NCBI GenBank assembly: GCA_963556495.2
Contig: OY747721.1
Location: 26,655,649-26,719,648 of the forward strand
Length of the DNA: 64,000 nucleotides
Direction: 5' to 3'
Origin: Valencia hispanica
Taxonomy: Eukaryota; Chordata; Actinopteri; Cyprinodontiformes; Valenciidae
In this document: piece by piece, positions 57,299-64,000 of the stretch
Layout: each line of letters opens with the position of its first letter
Position numbering within the stretch: the first letter of the stretch is position 1
The notes under the pieces: generated by a model
Told to the model about the DNA's origin: nothing
Databases searched by the model: none
The model's input: the letters and a program-made list of their open reading frames with translations, nothing else
Made by a program: the position numbers and the translations under genes

Positions 57299-58565
57299 TA
57301 GGTCCTGGGCAATAAACCGTAATTTTACCCTTACGGAAATTTATGACTATAACCGACGTCATTTTGCCCATGTCTGTATATTCGGTGTTTTAAAAAAATG
57401 AAAAGATGTGTGTAGTTTGGCGATGCTCATGTCCCTTTAAGATGCTGTACTATATTACAGAATGTATAGGATGGAATCACGTGACTGCTTGCAGTCATGT
57501 GACTCCAACCATCCTGCAGCCAACCCCTCTTGCGACTATTTTTCAAAAAAAGCGACTAGCGACAAATCTAGTGACTTTTTGGGTGTTTATGGAGACTTTA
57601 GGAGACTCTGATGTAAAGAACGTATCCTTGTTATTTTTCTCACCGAGCCGTGGTGCTGCTGTGGCCTCCTCTCCTGTCCTAGAGTGCTGACAGCAGACAG
57701 CCAGCCCTCGCGCTGCAGCCCCGCCCACCCAGGCCGAGCTGCAGTCAGAGCAGCTGTTTAACCCCACAGCGTCCGAAGGCGCTCTGCCACTGGCTGATCC
57801 TACCCGCGCTTAGTCAGGACAGAATGTTCATGTACAAATTTCTTGTCTAAAATAAACGACAGCACACTAAATAAATCATCGATTTCACTCCCACCTCAGT
57901 CACTTACTCACCTCATCCTCTGTGTGTGCGCCTCTCTGTTACAGACGTTAAACAGTCATCATGTCTCAGTCTAAACTGGAGTCTTAGAAATACAGGAAGG
58001 AGTGGGAATCAAACCCTGAATTGAAAGGCTGATTGTGGCCATTTATTGGAGATGTTACACAGGCCTGCTGTCTGTATTGTGAAGCTTATTTTTATTGCTA
58101 CATTTAGTGATATAAGAAACACACGACAACTCAGACATACTCAAAAGGCAAAACTTTATAACGGTCCCACCCCAATCACACTGCCATCAAGGGTTAAAAA
58201 AGTATGTATTCTGTAAAAAAATATATAATTTTTAAAAATGATTCCCCTCTCCTACAGCATCCATTACATATACATGCACATTATGCAAATGAGGCAATCA
58301 CGTCATTTAGCGACTTCTAATGGGACAGCCAATAGCTACACTGGTTGGCAACACTGGAAGGGAAAGACGGTGAGCAAATGGAGGAGAATTCAAATATTGA
58401 AGTTGTGGGGTCAGAGCTGGTCGAGGAGGAAGAGAAGCCACAGCCTTATCTAAAGTAAAAAAAGTTGTTTTGCGGCGGTTGGGTTGTTATCGTCCATTCA
58501 TGGTTATCGAGGTGAACTGTTCAATATATATTGATATTTGATTTGAGGCCATATCGCCCAGCCCT
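57299..58565 (+). mobile_element. hAT-like element in ZNF-E intron 2
   Basis: Ends CTAGGTCCTGGGCAATAAACC and ATATCGCCCAGCCCTA are loosely inverted and resemble the GGGCTGGG-end MITEs. Inside, from 57960, a forward frame reads MSQSKLES, stop, KYRKEWESNPELKGW, ACCLYCEA and later SDIRNTRQLRHTQKAK. This is the order of the N-terminal TTF/BED-like zinc-binding region of hAT transposases. An early stop and loss of the catalytic part make it non-functional. 57420-57830 shows no coding sense. Confidence 0.5.
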
Positions 58566-59521
58566 AAAAGATTCCACAATCTTTCTCTTCACAGCCTGTG
58601 GTGTAGATTTAAAAAAAAAAAATTCTGTAGTTAAATTTCTCCATATGAGATATTTAATCTCAGAGTATGGCTGTTTGTTAATGGGCAGATGGGATGGGAG
58701 TGTCACTTTTTAAATGCAGAATCCCAAAACAATCTGGCATGGATAATGTAGAAAACGTATATACAGTGGTTGCTTTTCTCACTGGTGGGTGATTGGCTGA
58801 GATATTGGTTAGTGCTCTTTGTATTATGAACACTGAAAAACAGTATCTGTGTGTACTTAAAGGGGAATCCATGGGGAGGTTCTCAGACTGTATGTTTTAT
58901 CACAGAGATTAAAAGCTCAATGGAAAATAGAACCAACTTTGCTGTAACATGTTAAGCCCTACTAGTAACTGGACAAGTTCCTTTGCTTATCTGAAAAAAT
59001 GTTCCTAAAGGGGGGAACAAATCAACATCCAGTGACTGAAGGCTCCTTTTTTTATACCTGAAAAAGTTGGGCAATTATCGCCCAAAACGGCAAAAATCCC
59101 ACATTTTTAAGAGGCGAAATGACCAGCACCCCTTGAAGTTTTGACGACCTGAACAGACAGCTGATGTTACGCCAAAGAAAATAGATGAATAAACATTACA
59201 AATTAAGGAGAGGGAGGTGTACCGGCAGGATTTCATCTAATAATTGACCGCCTGCAATTTAAGCATGCAGCAAGTGTTTGTAGGGTTTGACTTGTAAACA
59301 GGAATTTTAAAGATTGACTTTGACTCTTGTCAGTAAGTATCATTAGGCTGATTGTGAATTGTGGAAATGACAAAACATATTTGGGTTATCAGAATCTTAC
59401 TGAAAAATATAATTTTCTAAATTTGATTTTGTTTTGTGTTGAAGAAAAAGAACTTTTCACATTTTCTCTTGCACAATAAAAATGCCTTACAGTTTTTCTT
59501 TAATGTCCATGTGTGTTTCAG
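58566..59521 (+). other. Rest of ZNF-E intron 2
   Basis: AT-rich and unassigned. The acceptor is CCATGTGTGTTTCAG at 59521. Confidence 0.4.
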
Positions 59522-61026
59522 TGTCCTCTGACCAGCTGCTCTTGCTAACTAAAGAAGATGTTCCTGATGTGTGGAGCTGCAGTCTGGACCAGCAGGACCA
59601 AGAACCCCTTTACATAAAGGAGGAAGAGGAGCTTGATGAGAAGGACGAGACGGATTGCGTTGCTGCTAGAGTAAAGAGTGAATATAATGAAGAGAAACCT
59701 CAGTTGTCAGAACGTCATTGCATCAAGACTGAACAAAACAGAGACACAGAAGCTTCCACCAGCAGGGCCGTCGAACAGATGGAAGCAGAACCTGATGGAG
59801 GGACAGAACCAGAAAGGAACCCAGAGCCCAACGCTCATTCCCTGCCAAATCCTGATGAAAACACTTCTGATTCTTCTGGGACTGAAGCCAGTGAGGATGA
59901 GGAGGATGACTGGCGAGGACCTTTGTCAGGTTCTGAATCTGGAAGTAGTGATAGTCTGAGCAGCCGGGAAAGCAGAGCTCCTCGGTCAGACAGAAACGTC
60001 GATGAGAAACGCGCCATTGCCAAAAAAGGCTTCAGCTGCTCCGACTGTGGTAAACACTTTATCTCCAAGCAATCTCTTCAGAGACACACGAAGAGTCAGA
60101 GAGGAAAAAAGTGTTCCAGCTCTTTAAATGGAAAACGTCTCAAAGTCGAGCAAAATATAGATTCACACACAAGATTCATTAACGAGGGTAGCCAGTCGAA
60201 ACGTGATGAAAGTGGAAGAGCTTTTAATTGTAAAGAAGGTCTTCAGTCCCATCTGTCAGTTCCTGCCAGCGACAAACTATTTAGTTGTGAGATTTGTGGC
60301 AAACAATTCAAAAGTAAGTACTACGCCAGAAGACACATCCTGATGCACTCCGGAAAGAAAGCACATAGCTGCGATCAGTGCGGTAAAGGGTTTATCAAAA
60401 AGAGTCAACTTCAGACGCACATGAGACTCCACAGTGCAGAGAGACCATTTGCCTGTGATGAATGCGGTAAAGGTTTTAATCAGAAGTCCCACCTTAAAGT
60501 TCACATGACGTACCATTCAGGGGAAAAGCCGGCCGTTTGTGATCTTTGTGGTAAAACATTTAGTGTAAAGTATTACCTGAAGGACCACATGAGAAGTCAC
60601 ACCGGAGAGCGACCTTTTGCCTGTGACGTTTGTGGCAAAGCCTTCCGGAGAAAAACGAATCTCGACTTGCACGTCAGGGTCCACGTAGGGGAGAAGCCTT
60701 TCGTCTGCAGCGTTTGCAATAAGGAGTTTTCACGCCAGGGAAACCTGAAGCAGCACATGAGTGTCCACAGCGGCGACAAGCGCTTTGTTTGTAGCGTTTG
60801 CAGCAAAGGCTTTTCACGGAAAGAACACCTTAAGCTGCACGTCGGCGTTCACACTGGTGAAAAGACTTTCAGCTGTGGTGAGTGTGGGAAAAGTTTTCTG
60901 CAGAAGATCCATTTAAGGCGACACACGTTGATCCACACAGGAGCGAGACCATTTGCCTGTGATGTTTGTGATGGGAGATTTAAGCTAAAGCACCATCTTC
61001 TGACTCATATGTTGAGCCATGCGTGA
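59522..61026 (+). CDS. ZNF-E terminal coding exon: divergent module plus about 9 C2H2 fingers
   Basis: Completes a predicted 537-aa protein. The junction codon becomes ATG (A|TG), then SSDQLLLLTKEDVPDVWS. The module keeps SLDQQDQEPLYIKEEEE but has lost LWISQEE; it still has VKSE and IKTEQ. A Ser/Asp/Glu-rich stretch (DSSGTEASEDEEDD, then SGSESGSSDSLSSRES) follows, unique in this cluster. A first finger at Cys209 has Gln for the last His. A further wreck reads FNCKEGLQSHLSV. Nine intact fingers start at Cys292. Helix residues (-1,2,3,6): SYYR, KSQT, QSHV, VYYD, RTNL, RGNQ, REHL, QIHR, LHHT. The linkers lack the short HTAxF form of units A-D. Probably an older branch of the family. Confidence 0.86.
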
Positions 61027-61072
61027 GAGACATTTTAAATTCTTATTCAGGTCTGTCTGGGAAGTTTAAGGT

Positions 61073-61570
61073 TGCTCCTACACTAACATGGCTAAGGTTA
61101 TACAGGGTATATCCCACCTAACCTTATACCTGTCCACACGCACACAAAGCAACCCTGACCTAGTAGGCATGCGCGAAAAAAAAGGCAGACCCACATATGT
61201 GACATCACAGTCACCTCTGACCTGGAAGTACATCCTCCCTACAGTTACCCGGCAGATGTAAACATTGAAGAAGAAGCAAGCACCTCATTTCTTATCTGCG
61301 ACTTGTTGGGCAAAGTCACTGAAAATGGCTGTTCACAAGAGATTTCTTTGTTTACCGGTGGTCACCGGTTGTTATTAAGCTGGCCGTGGCGCGTGTTTTC
61401 TTACGTCACTTCCTTACCGAACTCGGTTCTTAAACGCCTCACGAATCCACACCAATCCAGTGTGATTTAAGAACCTTAAACCATGGGCTAGTGTGGCCGA
61501 GACGGGGTACTGACTAAATATTTATTCGTTTAAGCACTTAAACGGCCTAATGTGGACAGGGCCTAAGGGC
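61073..61570. mobile_element. Non-autonomous element (CCTAATGTGGACAGGGCCT end)
   Basis: The right part, GTGTGGCCGAGACGGGGTACTGACTAAATATTTATTCG through GGCCTAATGTGGACAGGGCC, repeats the sequence at 41315-41515. The left end near CTCCTACACTAACATGGC is a tentative inverted partner. Non-coding. Confidence 0.45.
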
Positions 61571-61599
61571 TTTTGCGAGGACAATCTATGTGTAAATAG

Positions 61600-61765
61600 A
61601 TGGATGTTCAAATCAAGCCCTCACGGGCCAGTGTCCTGCAGGTTTTAGATGTAAACTTCAATGAATTCCTAAACATATCTTCAAGCTCTGCAGAAGGCCT
61701 GGTTATGAACCAGCATCTAAAACATGCAGGACACTGGCCAATAAGGACTGACTTTGGACGCTGCT
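61600..61765. repeat. Palindromic dispersed repeat
   Basis: GGGCCAGTGTCCTGCAGGTTTTAGA at the left mirrors TCTAAAACATGCAGGACACTGGCC at the right. Related in sequence to the repeat at 18890-18960. Confidence 0.5.
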
Positions 61766-61929
61766 GGTTGAAGCCTTCCAGCAGCTCATTCTTTTATTGT
61801 GTGTTATTTTTAAAGTTGATACTGTGAGAATGTATTTATTGAAAAACAAAAGCGTTACAGTGATAAAGATAAAAATTGAAAACAACTATACTGAGCTGTG
61901 GTTATGTTTGCTTTTCTGGTTAAAATACG

Positions 61930-62110
61930 TTTGTTCTTCATTCGGTGAAGTTACTTGCGGTGTGTAGAGTAACCTAAACTTTGACTTAAGAGTGGTGATA
62001 CTATTACTCAAGTAAAAGTAAAAAGTATGGTGTAGTAAAACTACGCATAGAAGTACTTTTTCCAAAAAAGTTACTCAAGTAAATGTAACTAGTTACTACC
62101 CACCTCTGAA
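61930..62110. repeat. hAT-like element end (TTACTCAAGTAAA type)
   Basis: GGTGATACTATTACTCAAGTAAAAGT through AAATGTAACTAGTTACTACCCACC resembles 16300-16495. One end only. Confidence 0.4.
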
Positions 62111-63690
62111 CTGTACATAACACAGTTTAACAGGAAATGTGATGAATTGTTGAAATCAAGAGTTATTGATTGACTATTAATAAAACTAAATAAACAACAG
62201 AGTAAGAATTATGAAGCAACAACAACGATGTCTGAGGTGATAATGTGGAGGCAAGAATAAAATGAACTGGATTATGAACGAGGCTAAATTGTGGCATGAA
62301 CCAGGCAACTTCTCATTTGATTAATGAGTCAAGAATGAATGTCCTCTAATCCAGAAATTTAAGAATAAATTTAGCCTAATTACTTCGAAAATTTGAGGCG
62401 CAGCTTAGCTTCGGACCCAGATGTATCTTCACAATTTGACAGAGGAATGTTTTTCTCTGGACCAACTAAGTTTGACATGATGGTGTCCAATAGGCCTACA
62501 GAAAACTTAGGAGGCATGTTTGGCTACTTTTATTTAAATGTTTACATCTGAATGTGCCCAGCTAATCACAGAAGTGTTACTGTTGCCCCTAACAACAATT
62601 TTCTCTCTTTCTCATGAAATGATATGAGTTGAACATAAAAAATAAGCATCTTCATTTTTGAGTAACTTAGTATCCTAATCAGAATTTTCTGTTTAAATAA
62701 TCCATCCATCATGAATATACAGCAAGTCAGCAGTGGGTCAGCTCCTGCAAAACATGATTTTTGATCTTTTCTGGAGGCCGTTGTTCCCTGTGTGGTACGA
62801 GCAGAGCGCATAACCGGGGCGGTACGTATATGCCAAGCCAAAATGCTCACTGATACGCCACTTTTTAACCTGTCCAGTTAATAAAACTGCATTAAAATCA
62901 CAGTTTATTAAGTTCCAATGCAGCAGAATCTCTCCAAAACGCCTTTATTGATGCCGCTTTCCTAACGAGCGCCGTAAAAATCAACATTTGTTCTGGTCAT
63001 TAAATGCCACTTTTTACATAGAATAATCCTTTGTCTAAATAATAATAAAATGTTTTGAATTCAAAGTTGTTGTTTTTTATATACACGATTGTTTTTTATT
63101 TTAGAGTCAAACCACATGATCAGACAGATATATACAGCAATAAAAACTGAAAAGGCCATTTTTGTCACCTTTTGCTGCTTATACACTGAAATTTCCCCAT
63201 TGAGGGGGAACAATGGATGTTTACGCATATTTGTGATAGTCATGTGGTTGGACTCTAAAATAAAAAAGGTATGCTGTACAAAACCTTAAATTAAAAGTTA
63301 TCATTTGCATATTATTCAACCATTAATGTGTTTTGTTTTGCCCGTCAGACGTGAATAAACTCTTTATTATATCTGTGGGTATAAAGTTCCTTATGTTTTA
63401 GCTGAATAGAAAGGAGGTGCCCTCTAGTACTATGAGTTACATAAATTACATTGGACCAGAAGTGTATTTTAAGAAAAAGTAAGGTCTCCTGTTGATTGTG
63501 AAAGAGCACTCTTTTTTATTATTATGCATAATAAACCTCAAAATGCATAGCAGGATTATTACATTGACTAAAAGTTGATAACTTGCCAATACTTTGCAAC
63601 GTATTGAATCTGTGATAAACTAATGCCGTCTGCACTTTCTCTTCATTGAGTTTAAACAAAGTGGTTAGGGAAATCGACGCTGCTCTGCTG
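62111..63690 (+). other. Unassigned intergenic sequence
   Basis: AT-rich. Contains one well-formed MITE at 63092-63267 and otherwise nothing named. AATAAA at 62179-62184 is a distant possible poly(A) signal for ZNF-E. Confidence 0.35.
63092..63267. mobile_element. 176-bp MITE
   Basis: TTTTTTATTTTAGAGTC followed by AAACCACATGA is mirrored by TCATGTGGTTGG then ACTCTAAAATAAAAAA, giving terminal inverted repeats of about 28 bp with one mismatch. No coding sequence. Family unknown. Confidence 0.6.
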
Positions 63691-63699
63691 TGTGACGGA

Positions 63700-64000
63700 A
63701 AAAGCGACGTTCAAGTCGTTCCTCTGAGCCTTTTGGCTTGCCATAGCGTGCGAAGCAGTTGGTGGTTGGTACAGGGAAACGCAGAACGCCACAGATTGTA
63801 GTAGCGATGTTGGCACGATTGGCTAAGTTCTGCTAGAAGAAAGCGTCTTAAAGTTTGTGTAAAGGAGTATTTATTTGAAGGGGTCGATTCTACGCGACAG
63901 TCGTCCTGTGGGTGTGACTTCAGCTTCGAAGCGCTCTGATTATTTCTAGGGGGAAGTTAAAGAGAATGTAGTGAGCCTCCATTAGCGACCTGAATGGGCT
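63700..64000 (+). promoter_or_regulatory. 5' leader of a sixth unit (ZNF-F), cut by window edge
   Basis: GAAGAAAGCGTCTTAAAGTTTGTGTAAA, GCTCTGATTATTTCTA and GAGAATGTAGTGAGCCTCCATTAGCGACCTGAATGG align with the leaders of ZNF-D (GCCTCCATTAGCAAGCTAAATGG at about 43390) and ZNF-E. An inverted CCAAT (ATTGG) lies at 63818-63822. Exon 1 should continue beyond the window. Confidence 0.5.

Noticed and set aside
1..64000. tRNA, rRNA or other structured RNA genes; retroviral or LTR elements
   Set aside because: I looked for tRNA A/B-box pairs, rRNA-like stretches, LTR pairs and retroviral protein motifs by eye and saw none I could support. A covariance-model or profile scan would be needed to exclude them.

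Overview
The window looks like teleost nuclear DNA. It has spliced, AT-rich, transposon-dense introns. Its repeats are fish-typical: a Rex3 retrotransposon, L2-like LINE ends, Tc1-like and hAT elements, and many short elements with terminal inverted repeats. I recognise no species. The only well-supported protein-coding genes are five paralogous C2H2 poly-zinc-finger genes, called ZNF-A to ZNF-E here. All lie head-to-tail on the + strand. The left edge cuts ZNF-A at the last bases of its first exon. The right edge ends inside the 5' leader of a sixth unit (ZNF-F).

Each unit has the same plan. A non-coding exon 1 ends at (A)CAG|GTATCAG or a variant. A short intron 1 follows (80-105 bp in C, D and E, but expanded by insertions in A and B). 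Exon 2 carries an upstream mini-ORF and the first 36 codons, starting MSEMMKVEEDEP. A phase-1 intron 2 of 2.3-9.7 kb comes next. One large terminal exon encodes an acidic N-terminal module (motifs DWS, DQQ, IKEE, LWISQEE) and then the finger array. Predicted proteins are 491, 527, 472, 546 and 537 aa, with 12, 12 (+1 decayed), 11, 13 (+1 decayed) and 9 (+1 or 2 decayed) fingers.

Layout: 1-13850 ZNF-A (introns hold hAT remnants, an AT-rich palindrome with a Rex3 tail, a hAT element, Tc1 pieces and a MITE). 13851-19540 is intergenic with Tc1 and other repeats. 19540-25450 is ZNF-B (hAT element in intron 1, LINE pieces in intron 2). 25451-31740 is intergenic (Harbinger-like material, a MITE, an L2-like LINE end). 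About 31740-37638 is ZNF-C (intron 2 holds an inverted-repeat element with Rex3 nested inside, then a hAT fragment). 37639-43208 is intergenic (Tc1 with a nested hAT MITE, another hAT-like MITE). About 43208-47884 is ZNF-D (L2-like LINE in intron 2). 47885-55790 is intergenic and repeat-rich. About 55800-61026 is ZNF-E (hAT-like element in intron 2). 61027-64000 holds repeats and the start of ZNF-F.

The genes are probably nuclear sequence-specific DNA-binding proteins of a locally amplified family. The N-terminal module is acidic and has repeated psi-K-x-E sites, so SUMO-linked transcriptional control is a reasonable guess. The strongest unexpected signals are: near-identity of exon 2, silent sites included, among units whose introns and fingers have diverged; a start-stop upstream ORF in four leaders; and arrays built from a conserved head, a variable middle and a conserved three-finger tail set off by a shortened linker.
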